Positions 36,644-45,444 of a DNA stretch of 64,000 bases are shown one piece after another (positions within the stretch are counted from its first letter, which is position 1; each line of letters begins with the position of its first letter). Source of the stretch: JBBSDP01 sp038240605. GTDB lineage: Bacteria > Planctomycetota > Phycisphaerae > Tepidisphaerales > Tepidisphaeraceae. The translations under genes and the position numbers were made by a program. The stretch is from assembly GCA_038240605.1 (NCBI GenBank), contig JBBSDP010000006.1, positions 1 through 64,000 on the forward strand, written 5' to 3'. Below the pieces are notes generated by a model, which saw only the letters and a program-made list of their open reading frames with translations, made no database searches and was not told where the DNA came from.

Positions 36644-37476
36644 TCATTCGATCGGACCGGTTTTCGTGTCGTTCTCGTCTTCGTCTTCCTCGATATCGTC
36701 TTCTTCGAGAACGTCTTCCAGTCCATCTTCGGCGTCGTGCGCCCGGATTTCGCGGGTCAGCTTGACGATTTCCTTTTCGGAGAGGGGTGCTGACTGGATC
36801 TCGGTGGGGGGGTTCGTGAGGACGAACCGGCGCGCGGACCAGTCATTGGCGCTGCTGCGACGGCGCCAGGCGGCGTTTTCGCGCTCGGTCAGGGCGGCCT
36901 CGCGATTGACGCGATCGACCTCGCTCTCACGCCGGGAGCCGATGGGATCTTGCGGGCCGGGGGTGGAAGGGAAGGGGAGAGGAGAGAGAGGCCCTTGAGG
37001 AGCATGACGGCGGCGCGGACGCCGCCGCCGAGGATCGCCTTGCGGAAGGTCTTGATGGCGGCGCTGCTCAGGCTCAGGAGCTGCGCCTGGGCCGATTCCT
37101 GCACTTCGGCCTTCCAGGAAAAGTAGGCGGCGCGGAAGCCGTGATCCTCTTTCAGCCAGCGATGCAGTGTGACGCGATGGACGCCGACCCGCTCGGCCAC
37201 CGATTTGATGCTGCGGCCCTCGGTGAGGAGCGTGATGGCGGTGCGTTGCGCCATCGAGAGCCCGCCCGTCGAGTCGATCAATTCCGATGGGGTGACGATC
37301 GCGGACGGAGCGGGCGTGGGATCGACCGCCGACGCGGGCAATGGTACGGGGGGCGAGACGGGCGGTGCGAGCGGCGTTGTCGCTGATGCCGGCGCGTGCG
37401 GGGATCGCGTTGATTTGCTCACGCCGGGCACCGGCTTGTTCGACCGTCCCAGAGTTCCAGAATCCACGTTAGCCAT
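36644..37476 (-). pseudogene. HTH (phage terminase small subunit-like) DNA-binding protein, interrupted by a -1 frameshift
   Basis: ATG 37476 has AGGAGG seven bases upstream. The first frame encodes a Pro/Ala-rich linker and then an HTH: LSMAQRTAITLLTEGRSIKSVAERVGVHRVTLHRWLKED seen as SIKSVAERVGVHRVTLHRW. A helical region follows (SAAIKTFRKAILGGG). This frame stops at 36889 after an implausible tail. From about 36960 a second frame (-1) continues with sensible coding sequence: DPIGSRRESEVDRVNREAAL, later an acidic end DVLEEDDIEEDEDEND, to TGA at 36644. The switch falls at a run of five G on the plus strand (36959-36963). It may be a true mutation, a sequencing error or, less likely, programmed slippage; no canonical slippery heptamer is visible. 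Confidence 0.7.
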
Positions 37477-37690
37477 GAAGGCCTCCTGTAAGAGTTGGAG
37501 ACCTTTTAGGAAAATCAACGAAAATTATTCAACATGGATTCAGGATCTGGAGTCATCCTCCAAAAATACTAATCGGTAGCAATATAATGATAAATAGATC
37601 GAAAATGTGTAACATTATGTAGCGAAGTGTTGCATCGGCAGGCGCGGTCGCCAGCCAGCCGGCATTTGCGTCGAAAAGAAGTACGGCGAT

Positions 37691-39376
37691 TTACTGCGTC
37701 AGCTTTCGATACTTGATCCGATGCGGCTGGTCGGCGGCGATGCCGAGGCGGGCGTGTCGGTCGGCCTCGTATGAGGAATAGTTCCCGTCAAACCAGACGA
37801 CCTGGCTGTCCCCCTCGAACGCGAGGATGTGCGTCGCGATCCGGTCGAGGAACCAGCGGTCGTGGCTGATGATGACCGCGCATCCGGCAAAATCCGTCAT
37901 CGCTTCCTCCAGCGCGCGGATCGTATTGACGTCCAGGTCGTTCGTCGGCTCGTCCAGCAGAAGCACGTTCGCGCCCTGCTTGAGCATGCGGGCGAGGTGG
38001 ACGCGGTTGCGCTCGCCGCCGGACATCGTCCCCACCTTCTTCTGCTGATCCTGTCCGCTGAAGCCGAAACGTGAGACGTACGCGCGGCTGTTCACCTGCG
38101 TCGTGCCCAGCTTCACCAATTCCTGCCCGTCGGAAATCGCCTGCCAGACGCTGTCCTCCGGCTGAAGGACGTCACGGCTCTGCTCGACGTACGCGAGCTT
38201 CACGCTGGCGCCGAGCCGGATCTCGCCGGCGTCGGGCTTCTCCTGGCCGGTGATCATGCGGAAGAGGGTGGTCTTGCCCGAGCCATTGGGGCCGATGACG
38301 CCGACGATCCCGCCCGGCGGCAGCGAGAAGTTCATGTTCTCGTAGAGCAGGCGGTCGCCGTACCCCTTGGTGAGGCTCACGGCGTCGATGACTCGGTCGC
38401 CCAGGCGCGGCCCGGGCGGGATGTAGATCTCGATCTCCTTTTCCTTCTCTCGCGCGTCCTGGTTGAGCAGCTTTTCGTACGACTGGATGCGTGCCTTGCT
38501 CTTGGCCTGCCGCGCGCGCGGTGATTGCCGCACCCACTCCAGCTCGCGGGCGAGGGCCTTCTGGCGGGCCGACTCGGACTTCTCTTCCACTTGCAGGCGC
38601 GCCCTCTTCTGCTCCAGCCAACTGCTGTAGTTTCCCTTCCACGGAATCCCTTCGCCCCGGTCCAGTTCCAGGATCCACCCGGCCACGTTATCGAGGAAAT
38701 ACCGGTCGTGCGTAACCGCGATCACCGTGCCTTCGTAACGCTTGAGATGCTGCTCGAGCCAGCCGATCGACTCGGCATCGAGGTGGTTCGTCGGCTCATC
38801 GAGGATCAGCACGTCCGGCTTGCGGAGCAGCAGACGGCAGAGCGCCACCCGCCTTCGCTCGCCGCCCGATAGCACCCTGACCGGCGCGTCGCCCGGCGGG
38901 CAGCGGAGCGCATCCATGGCCATCTCCAACTGCTGGTCGAGGTCCCAGGCGTTTAGATGGTCGAGCTTCTCCTGCACTTCGCCCTGGCGGGCCATGAGTT
39001 TCTCCATCTCCTGGTCGCTCATCGGCTCGGCGAATCGCTCGTTAATCCGCTCGAATTCCTTGAGCACTTCGACCGTGGACTCAACGCCCTGTTCGACGAC
39101 CTGGCGTACGGTCAGCGATTCGTCCAGCTTCGGCTCCTGCTCGAGGAAGCCGGTGGTGTAGCCTTGCGACAAGTTGATCTGGCCTTCGAAGTTCTTGTCG
39201 ACGCCGGCCAGGATCCTGAGGAGCGAGCTTTTCCCGGCGCCGTTCAGGCCGAGGACGCCGATCTTTGCGCCGTAGAAATAGGAGAGGTAAATGTCCTTGA
39301 GGACGACCTTCTTGTCGAACCGCCGGGACACGCCGATCATCGAGTAGATGACCTTGTTGGAAGTTTCGTCGGCCAT
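37691..39376 (-). CDS. ettA: Energy-dependent translational throttle protein (ABC-F ATPase)
   Basis: The 561-residue protein has two ABC domains: Walker A GLNGAGKSS and GPNGSGKTT, signatures VLSGGERRRVALC and MSGGERNRVHLA, and DEPTNHLD / DEPTNDLD. The linker and arm features match EttA (length about 555), which binds the ribosomal E site and gates elongation by ATP/ADP ratio. The start at ATG 39376 (MADETSNKVIYSM) fits family N-termini; the frame extends upstream without support. It is divergent from the Uma2 gene 89 bases away. Confidence 0.94.
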   Translation of the reverse strand: MADETSNKVIYSMIGVSRRFDKKVVLKDIYLSYFYGAKIGVLGLNGAGKSSLLRILAGVDKNFEGQINLSQGYTTGFLEQEPKLDESLTVRQVVEQGVESTVEVLKEFERINERFAEPMSDQEMEKLMARQGEVQEKLDHLNAWDLDQQLEMAMDALRCPPGDAPVRVLSGGERRRVALCRLLLRKPDVLILDEPTNHLDAESIGWLEQHLKRYEGTVIAVTHDRYFLDNVAGWILELDRGEGIPWKGNYSSWLEQKRARLQVEEKSESARQKALARELEWVRQSPRARQAKSKARIQSYEKLLNQDAREKEKEIEIYIPPGPRLGDRVIDAVSLTKGYGDRLLYENMNFSLPPGGIVGVIGPNGSGKTTLFRMITGQEKPDAGEIRLGASVKLAYVEQSRDVLQPEDSVWQAISDGQELVKLGTTQVNSRAYVSRFGFSGQDQQKKVGTMSGGERNRVHLARMLKQGANVLLLDEPTNDLDVNTIRALEEAMTDFAGCAVIISHDRWFLDRIATHILAFEGDSQVVWFDGNYSSYEADRHARLGIAADQPHRIKYRKLTQ

Positions 39377-39465
39377 TGCGACGAGATTTGCACAAACGCC
39401 GTCCGTTGTAAACGGATGTGTGCCGATCGATCCGCGCGGTAAGATGATCCTGCGAGGAACCGCAC

Positions 39466-40110
39466 ATGACGCAGACCACAACCCAGTCCAGCGACAGCCG
39501 TGTGACGATGGAAGGCATTAGCTGGGAGTCATACGAACGCCTGCTCGATGAGGTGGGAGACGGCCACGTTCGCCTCACCTACGACGATGGAAGGTTGGAG
39601 ATCATGTCGCCATCGGGAAGACACGAACTCGTGAAGAAGGTGATCGGTCGCATCATTGAGGCGTACGGCGATGAGGTGAATATTCCGGTTCAGGGCTATG
39701 GCTCGACGACTTTCAAGAGCCGCCGCCGCCGGAAAGGCCTGGAGCCGGATGAATGCTACTACGTGCAGCACTTTGAAGCGGTCTCGGGCCGAATTGACCT
39801 CAACCTCGATCTGGAAGTCGATCCTCCGCCGGACCTGGCATTGGAGATCGACATCACCAATGCCAGCCTGCCGCGCCAGCCCATCTACGCGGCCATGGGA
39901 GTCGCGGAGATCTGGCGATACGACGGGAATGAGGTGACATCGCTCCACCTTTCCCAAGGTGAAGCGTACGTCGAGGCTGCGGCCAGTTTCGCCTTTCCGA
40001 AACTTCCGATGGGAGTGGTAAGCCGACTCGTTCGGATCGGGTTGTCCTCGAGTCAACCCGCCGCAGTACAGGCGTTGCGGGAATGGATTCGAAGCGGGAA
40101 GGTGCCCTGA
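39466..40110 (+). CDS. Uma2 family (DUF820) putative PD-(D/E)XK endonuclease
   Basis: The 214-residue protein has MEGISWESYERLLDEV, LTYDDGRLEIMSPSGRHE, GLEPDECYYV, PDLALEIDITNASL and VAEIWRYDG. These are the subgroup signatures of Uma2 proteins in cyanobacteria and planctomycetes; the EIDIT segment replaces the E-V-V-S-P element seen in other members. Start ATG 39466 has GAGGAA about seven bases upstream. It is next to a DUF4058 gene on the opposite strand, a combination often seen in these genomes. Confidence 0.88.
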   Translation: MTQTTTQSSDSRVTMEGISWESYERLLDEVGDGHVRLTYDDGRLEIMSPSGRHELVKKVIGRIIEAYGDEVNIPVQGYGSTTFKSRRRRKGLEPDECYYVQHFEAVSGRIDLNLDLEVDPPPDLALEIDITNASLPRQPIYAAMGVAEIWRYDGNEVTSLHLSQGEAYVEAAASFAFPKLPMGVVSRLVRIGLSSSQPAAVQALREWIRSGKVP

Positions 40111-40146
40111 TCCGTTCGCGTGCGTGCTGTTCGCTGGACGCTATTT

Positions 40147-40923
40147 TCAGAGGGCTGCGGCCTTCGTCCGCTCGGCGGCCCAGAGCAAATCTTCCTTGCC
40201 AAGGGGCAACTCGAGCGCCTTGTGGTAAGGCAGCGTCCGCGGATAGCGGCCTCGCTCATAAGTGGTCACAAAAAGTGCCGAAAGATCGATGACCACATCG
40301 GGATCCGGAGCCCGCAACGGCACCGGGATCTTCGGAAGCGTACGCCGAATCGACCAAGCGTAAACGTCCGACTGGTTCCTCTTTTGCGCGCGACTCACGA
40401 ACGCGTAGTAGTCTCCCTTCGGCAGCGGTTCGAGTGCGTCCAGACGCTGGCCGCCCAGAAGCAGATCAATTTCGACGAGGTTCACCCCCTGCGCCAGCAG
40501 ACTGCGGCGTTTCATGACGAATTCGCCCCAGCCGGGACTTACTTTGTTCGATGGGGAGAGAACCTCGATCGAGGTGATTAACTCGTGTTCAGGGAGCCGC
40601 ACAACGTTGATGTAACCCTGAGTCTCTTGGACCCATTCCGGTAACGAGAGGGTGACCGCTTCGATGTCGAGAACGGCGACTCCGCCGGCCGCAGCCTGCG
40701 AGGTCCTGTCGTCGCGCACGATACTGATATCTGGCCGACGTGATTGCCGGGTATCAGCATCCAGATCAACAAGCTGAACGCGTTCTTCGATGAACGCAGA
40801 ATAGTGGTCGGGAAGGTGATCGTTTAGGAGATCACGGCAATACACCATGAATGCCGAATGGAAGTCCGGCCATGCGCCGGAACTTTCAAGATACGGGTCC
40901 ATTCCAGGAAAGGGACTGGGCAT
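40147..40923 (-). CDS. DUF4058 family protein
   Basis: The 258-residue protein opens with MPSPFPGMDPYLES and continues with WPDFHSAFMVYCRDLLND, RPDISIVRD, NVVRLPEHELITSIEVLSPSNKV (visible as ITSIEVLSPSNK) and MKRRSLLAQGVNLVEIDLL. This is the DUF4058 pattern, a PD-(D/E)XK-like fold of unknown role related in arrangement to Uma2. Start ATG 40923 has GAGGAA six bases upstream. It ends 36 bases from the convergent Uma2 stop. Confidence 0.93.
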   Translation of the reverse strand: MPSPFPGMDPYLESSGAWPDFHSAFMVYCRDLLNDHLPDHYSAFIEERVQLVDLDADTRQSRRPDISIVRDDRTSQAAAGGVAVLDIEAVTLSLPEWVQETQGYINVVRLPEHELITSIEVLSPSNKVSPGWGEFVMKRRSLLAQGVNLVEIDLLLGGQRLDALEPLPKGDYYAFVSRAQKRNQSDVYAWSIRRTLPKIPVPLRAPDPDVVIDLSALFVTTYERGRYPRTLPYHKALELPLGKEDLLWAAERTKAAAL

Positions 40924-40966
40924 AAGTTCCTCAGGACCAAAGCATCATACTCGCGATTACACCCTT

Positions 40967-43900
40967 TCACGCGATTTTCTGTTCGGCCCGGGGCTCATGT
41001 TCACCCGCGTGCAATCGTGATTTGAGATACTGCCCGGTGTAGCTCTCCGCCACATCCACGATCTGCTCCGGCGTTCCCTGAGCAATGATGCGGCCGCCCG
41101 CTTCGCCCCCTTCGGGGCCCATGTCGATGATCCAATCGGCGCACTTGATGACGTCGAGGTTGTGCTCGATCACAAGGATCGTGTTCCCCAGGTCCGCCAG
41201 GCGATTTAATACGTTCAGCAGGTTGTGAATGTCGGCGAAGTGCAGTCCGGTCGTCGGTTCGTCCAGGACGTAGAGCGTGTGGCCGGTGGGATTCTTGCCC
41301 AGTTCGCTGGCGAGCTTGACGCGCTGGGCCTCGCCGCCGGAGAGTTGCGTGCTGGGCTGGCCAAGCTGGACGTAACTGAGCCCGACTTCATTGAGGGCTT
41401 TGAGCATCCGGTAAATCTGCGGGAAGTTCTCGAAGAACGCCAGCGCCTCTTCGACCGTCATCGCCAGCACTTCGGCGACGTTCTTGCCGCGGTAATGAAT
41501 CTCGAGCGTTTCGGCGTTGTAGCGCGTGCCGTGACACGCCTCGCAGTTCACGTAGACGTCGGGCAGGAAGTGCATCTCAATGCACTTGGTCCCCTGGCCC
41601 TGGCACGCTTCGCACCGGCCCCCTTTGACGTTAAAGCTGAACCGCCCGGCTTCGTACCCGCGGATCTTGGCCTCACGCGTCTTGGCGAAGACCTTGCGGA
41701 TCTCATCGAACACGCCGGTGTAAGTCGCGGGGTTGCTGCGCGGCGTACGGCCGATGGGGCTCTGGTCGATCTCGATGACTTTGTCGATCTTGCTGGTGCC
41801 GAGGAGCTGCTTGTGAAGGCCGGCCTTGACCTTTGAGCCGTACAGTTTCCGCTTGAGGGCGGGAAGGAGCGACTGATTGATGAGCGTGGACTTGCCCGAC
41901 CCGCTGACGCCGGTGATGCAGATCAGGCCGCCGAGCGGAATGCGCACGTCCACGTTCTTCAGGTTGTTCTCGCGGCATCCTTTGATCTCGATCGCCGCTT
42001 TGTCGGGGTCGACGGGCCGGCGGTGGGGCGGCGGCTTGATCGCATACTCGCCGGTGAGATATTTGATCGTGGTGCTCTGGCGATTGGAAAAGACTTCCGG
42101 CACCGGACCGGCACAGACCACGTGGCCGCCGTGCGCGCCTGCGCCGGGGCCAATGTCGATGAGGTAGTCGGCGGCGCGGATGCAGTCTTCATCGTGCTCG
42201 ACCATCAGCACGGTATTGCCGATCGACTGGAGTCGTTTGAGCGTGCGGATGAGCCGGGCGTTGTCGCGCTGGTGCAGGCCGATCGTCGGCTCGTCGAGGA
42301 CGTAGCAGACGCCAACCAATCCGCTGCCGACCTGGGTCGCCAGGCGGATGCGCTGCGCCTCGCCGCCGCTCAGGGTTGCGGTCTTGCGGTCGAGCGTGAG
42401 GTAGCCCAGGCCGACGTCGAAGAGGAAACCGAGCCGGGCGATGATCTCGCGCACGAGCGGCTCCGCGATCTTCGTGCCTTCGGCGTTCAGGCGAAGGTTC
42501 TCGAAGAAAAGTTTGGCCCGCTCGACGGTCATCTTTGTCACGTCGTGGATGCAATAGCCGGGGAGCACCAGCGGCGGCGGCAGCGTATTCCCCGCCGAAT
42601 CATCAGCCGTCGATCGAGTCTTCGCGCTGGACTTCTTGCCTTTCTTGAGCGGAACAATGGCTTCTGCTGATTCGGACACGGCATTCACCTCGACGGTTCC
42701 CGATTTACGCGTTGCGTAATGCGGGCCGGCGGTGTGGGCTTCGTTAGGCGGGCCGGGAACGATTGGATCCAGCGCGTGAAGACGAACTGCCAGGGCTTCG
42801 CGCTTCAGCCGTGTCCCGCCGCACGTCGCGCACGGCTGCTCCGACATGTACTGGTGCAGGCGCGTCTTGACGAACTCGCTCTCGGTATTTTCAAACCGGC
42901 GCTGGAGGTTCGGGATCACGCCCTCGAACCAGGTCCCGGTTCCCATGTCCCCCCTGGCGTCGGTGCCGTACATCAGAACCTGCTGCACCTTTCGCGGGAT
43001 GTCCTTGTACGGCAGGGTGTAACTGACGCCGAAGTCGCGGCAGAACTGGCGCAGCACACGGCTGTAGTAGATGTTCATCCGCTTGCCGTTCTTGCGCCAG
43101 GCTTCGATCGCGCCGTTCTCCAGCGAAAGCGAGTCATCGGGGACGATCATCTCCGGATCGAATTCGCACGTCGTCCCCAGCCCGTGGCAGGCGGGGCATG
43201 CCCCATGCGGCGAGTTAAAGCTGAACAGCCGTGGCTCCAGCTCCGGCAACGAAACGTGCGGGTGGAGCGGGCATGCAAACTTCTCGCTGTAGATCTGATC
43301 GGTCCAGGTTCCATTCGGCTGGGCAACGGTCACGATCACCAGGCCCTGTGACAGCTTCAGCGCTGTCTCGATCGAATCGGCAAGCCGTGAGCGGATTTCC
43401 GGCTTAAGCACGATCCGGTCCACCACCGCTTCGATATTGTGCGTGAAGGTCTTCTTGAGCGCCGGGGCCGCCTTGCCGGCGGAGAGCTCGAGCATCTCGC
43501 CGTCAACGCGGGCGCGAACGAACCCCTGCTTATTAATCGCGCCGAAGATGTCTTTATGCTCCCCCTTCTGTCCGCGCACGAGCGGAGAGAGGATCATCAC
43601 TTTCGATCCCGCCGGCAGCTTCATGACGTCATCGACGATCTGCGAAGGGGTCTGGCTGCTGATCTCCCGTCCGCATTCCCAGCAGTGGGGCGTGCCCGCC
43701 CGGGCGAAGAGCACGCGCAGGTAGTCGTACATCTCCGTCGTGGTCGCGACCGTCGAGCGGGGGTTGCTGCTGGCGGAACGCTGCTCGATGGCGATGGTCG
43801 GCGGCAGGCCTTCGATCTCATCCAGGTCCGGCTTCTGGAGCTGGTCGAGGAACTGGCGCGCGTAGGCTGAGAGCGATTCGATGTACTTCCGCTGACCTTC

Positions 43901-44047
43901 GGCGTAGACGGTGTCGAACGCGAGCGTGGACTTGCCGGACCCGGACAGTCCCGTGATCACCACGAGCTGGTCGCGCGGGATATCCACCGACACGTCCTTG
44001 AGGTTGTGTTCCCGGGCGCCGCGAATTCGGATAAACTTAAGGCTCAT
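40967..44047 (-). CDS. uvrA: Excinuclease ABC subunit A
   Basis: UvrA finds DNA damage in nucleotide excision repair. From ATG 44047 (MSLKFIRIRGAREHNLK) it has 1026 residues. Both ABC cassettes are present: Walker A GLSGSGKST and GVSGSGKST, signatures TLSGGEAQRIRLA and QLSGGEAQRVKLA. The C-terminal zinc finger is CEACQGQGTKC...CEACHG. The first zinc site reads CPLH...CPAC, so the second ligand is His instead of the usual Cys. An insertion of about 60 polar, Lys/Ser-rich residues lies around 428-490, which explains the length above the usual 940-970. In-frame upstream codons to 44230 lack a ribosome site. Confidence 0.97.
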   Translation of the reverse strand: MSLKFIRIRGAREHNLKDVSVDIPRDQLVVITGLSGSGKSTLAFDTVYAEGQRKYIESLSAYARQFLDQLQKPDLDEIEGLPPTIAIEQRSASSNPRSTVATTTEMYDYLRVLFARAGTPHCWECGREISSQTPSQIVDDVMKLPAGSKVMILSPLVRGQKGEHKDIFGAINKQGFVRARVDGEMLELSAGKAAPALKKTFTHNIEAVVDRIVLKPEIRSRLADSIETALKLSQGLVIVTVAQPNGTWTDQIYSEKFACPLHPHVSLPELEPRLFSFNSPHGACPACHGLGTTCEFDPEMIVPDDSLSLENGAIEAWRKNGKRMNIYYSRVLRQFCRDFGVSYTLPYKDIPRKVQQVLMYGTDARGDMGTGTWFEGVIPNLQRRFENTESEFVKTRLHQYMSEQPCATCGGTRLKREALAVRLHALDPIVPGPPNEAHTAGPHYATRKSGTVEVNAVSESAEAIVPLKKGKKSSAKTRSTADDSAGNTLPPPLVLPGYCIHDVTKMTVERAKLFFENLRLNAEGTKIAEPLVREIIARLGFLFDVGLGYLTLDRKTATLSGGEAQRIRLATQVGSGLVGVCYVLDEPTIGLHQRDNARLIRTLKRLQSIGNTVLMVEHDEDCIRAADYLIDIGPGAGAHGGHVVCAGPVPEVFSNRQSTTIKYLTGEYAIKPPPHRRPVDPDKAAIEIKGCRENNLKNVDVRIPLGGLICITGVSGSGKSTLINQSLLPALKRKLYGSKVKAGLHKQLLGTSKIDKVIEIDQSPIGRTPRSNPATYTGVFDEIRKVFAKTREAKIRGYEAGRFSFNVKGGRCEACQGQGTKCIEMHFLPDVYVNCEACHGTRYNAETLEIHYRGKNVAEVLAMTVEEALAFFENFPQIYRMLKALNEVGLSYVQLGQPSTQLSGGEAQRVKLASELGKNPTGHTLYVLDEPTTGLHFADIHNLLNVLNRLADLGNTILVIEHNLDVIKCADWIIDMGPEGGEAGGRIIAQGTPEQIVDVAESYTGQYLKSRLHAGEHEPRAEQKIA

Positions 44048-44239
44048 GCGTACGTCGATGCCTGTTGAGGATAGTGCGCTCCGCCGGACGAAGCTGATGT
44101 CGCGGTAATGGTATGGACGATGTATGGGTGAATAAAGCGCAATTACTGGACGAACATTTCCGCCCCAGACGATACTGCCCGATACGGACGACGGGGCGAT
44201 GACGCCGTGAACCACCGGCGTCCCTCGCAAACGAAGCCC

Positions 44240-44611
44240 ATGCGTCGATCGGTCGCGAAGGCAGTGGTGGCTGCGCTGGCGTCAGTTGGCGCCGGCTGTT
44301 CGTCCGGCGGGCCGCGCACCGTCTACAACCCCGACCCCACCGAAAAAATCCCGGCGATCGTTCGTGCGGCCCAGGCACGCAACGCACGCGTCGTGCCGCC
44401 GCTCGTGAAGGACCTGGACAGCGAAGATCCGGCGATTCGCTTTTACGCGATCCGCGGCCTCCGCGATATCACCGGCGAGGAATTTGGCTACCGATACTAC
44501 GATGACGAAATGCGGCGCGGGCCGGCGCTCGAAAAATGGAAGAAATGGCTGGCCAATCAGCCGAAGTCCGCTCGCGGCACGGGGCAAAACGGGACGACGA
44601 ACGCACCATGA
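44240..44611 (+). CDS. Small lipoprotein with a HEAT-like segment, first gene of the mla operon
   Basis: From ATG 44240 the 123-residue product has a signal sequence ending SVGAGCSSGG, a plausible lipobox with Cys as the lipidated residue. After it comes a HEAT-like pair of helices (VVPPLVKDLDSEDPAIRFYAIRGLRDITGEEFGY, seen as DLDSEDPAIRFYAIRGL). The stop overlaps the next start by ATGA, so it is translated with the kinase-STAS gene. Being a lipoprotein in an Mla operon, it could be the outer-leaflet or periplasmic partner, a role filled by MlaA or MlaC elsewhere, but it has no similarity to either that I can see. Confidence 0.6.
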   Translation: MRRSVAKAVVAALASVGAGCSSGGPRTVYNPDPTEKIPAIVRAAQARNARVVPPLVKDLDSEDPAIRFYAIRGLRDITGEEFGYRYYDDEMRRGPALEKWKKWLANQPKSARGTGQNGTTNAP

Positions 44612-45423
44612 TGATGCAGTCAGCGTACGATCATCAACGCGACGGAACCGACCTGAGCAAGGGGCCGGCAGCCGATTCGATTCGATTGAATGTCACCAGT
44701 GACCCGGCTAATTTGGCTCCGGTTCGACGTGCCGTTGAGGATTTTGCCCGGCTTTGGCACTTCGACGCCGCCGCGGTCGCGGAGGTTGGCTTGTGCATCA
44801 ACGAGGCGCTGGCCAACGTGACGCGTCACGCGTACGGCGGCGCGACGGACCGGCCGGTGGTTGTGGAGGCGAAGCACAAGGCCGGGGACCTGCTGTTGAG
44901 CGTGCGCGATTGGGGAACGGCGCGCATGCCTCCCATCGCCCCGCGACACGACCCGCTCACTCCTGGTGGCCTGGGCCTGGTTTGCCTGAAGACGCTGATG
45001 AGCGAAGTCGTTTATGAGCCGCAGCCAGATGGAATGCTGCTGCGAATGAAACGGAGCGGTGCCATGGGCGATTTGCAAAGCGGCAGCGAGCTGGTCCCGG
45101 CCGCGCGCCTGGTGGGCGATGCGGTCGTCGCCACGATTCGCGGCGAAATCGATCTTCACTCCAGCCCGGAACTGCGAACGGAGATCCTCGACCTGCTCAA
45201 CAAGCACCAGCCCAAAAAGCTCGTGCTCAACCTCGCGGACGTTCGTTACATGGACAGCAGCGCGATCGCGGTCCTGGTCGAGGCCCTTCAGAAGCTGCGG
45301 AAAGTGGGGGGCAAGGTCTGCCTCACCAACCTCCAGCCACGGGTGACGGGGTTGCTGGAGATCGCCCGGCTTGGCTCGCTGTTCACCATCGCCAAAGACG
45401 AGGCCGAGGCGCTCGCCAGGTAA
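44608..45423 (+). CDS. Anti-sigma-type histidine-kinase-like ATPase fused to a STAS domain
   Basis: The 271-residue protein has an RsbW/SpoIIAB-like ATPase at about residues 25-150: N-box CINEALANVTRHAY (Glu66, Asn70), DWG (101-103) and GGLGL (120-124). A STAS domain follows at about 160-271 with YMDSSAIAVLVEAL, where Ser217 or Ser218 matches the serine that such kinases phosphorylate. RsbW kinases and STAS antagonists are normally separate partner proteins; here kinase and substrate are one chain. The gene sits directly before mlaE, where E. coli has a STAS protein (MlaB) in the MlaFEDB complex. An internal ATG at 45064 (residue 153), with GGAG seven bases upstream, could also give a free STAS domain. 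Confidence 0.85.
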   Translation: MMMQSAYDHQRDGTDLSKGPAADSIRLNVTSDPANLAPVRRAVEDFARLWHFDAAAVAEVGLCINEALANVTRHAYGGATDRPVVVEAKHKAGDLLLSVRDWGTARMPPIAPRHDPLTPGGLGLVCLKTLMSEVVYEPQPDGMLLRMKRSGAMGDLQSGSELVPAARLVGDAVVATIRGEIDLHSSPELRTEILDLLNKHQPKKLVLNLADVRYMDSSAIAVLVEALQKLRKVGGKVCLTNLQPRVTGLLEIARLGSLFTIAKDEAEALAR

Positions 45424-45444
45424 TTGGTTGGTCTTGTGCACAGC

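Noticed and set aside
36950..36970. Programmed -1 frameshift in the HTH gene
   Set aside because: No X-XXY-YYZ heptamer or clear downstream stimulator is visible. Mutation or read error is more likely, though not excluded.
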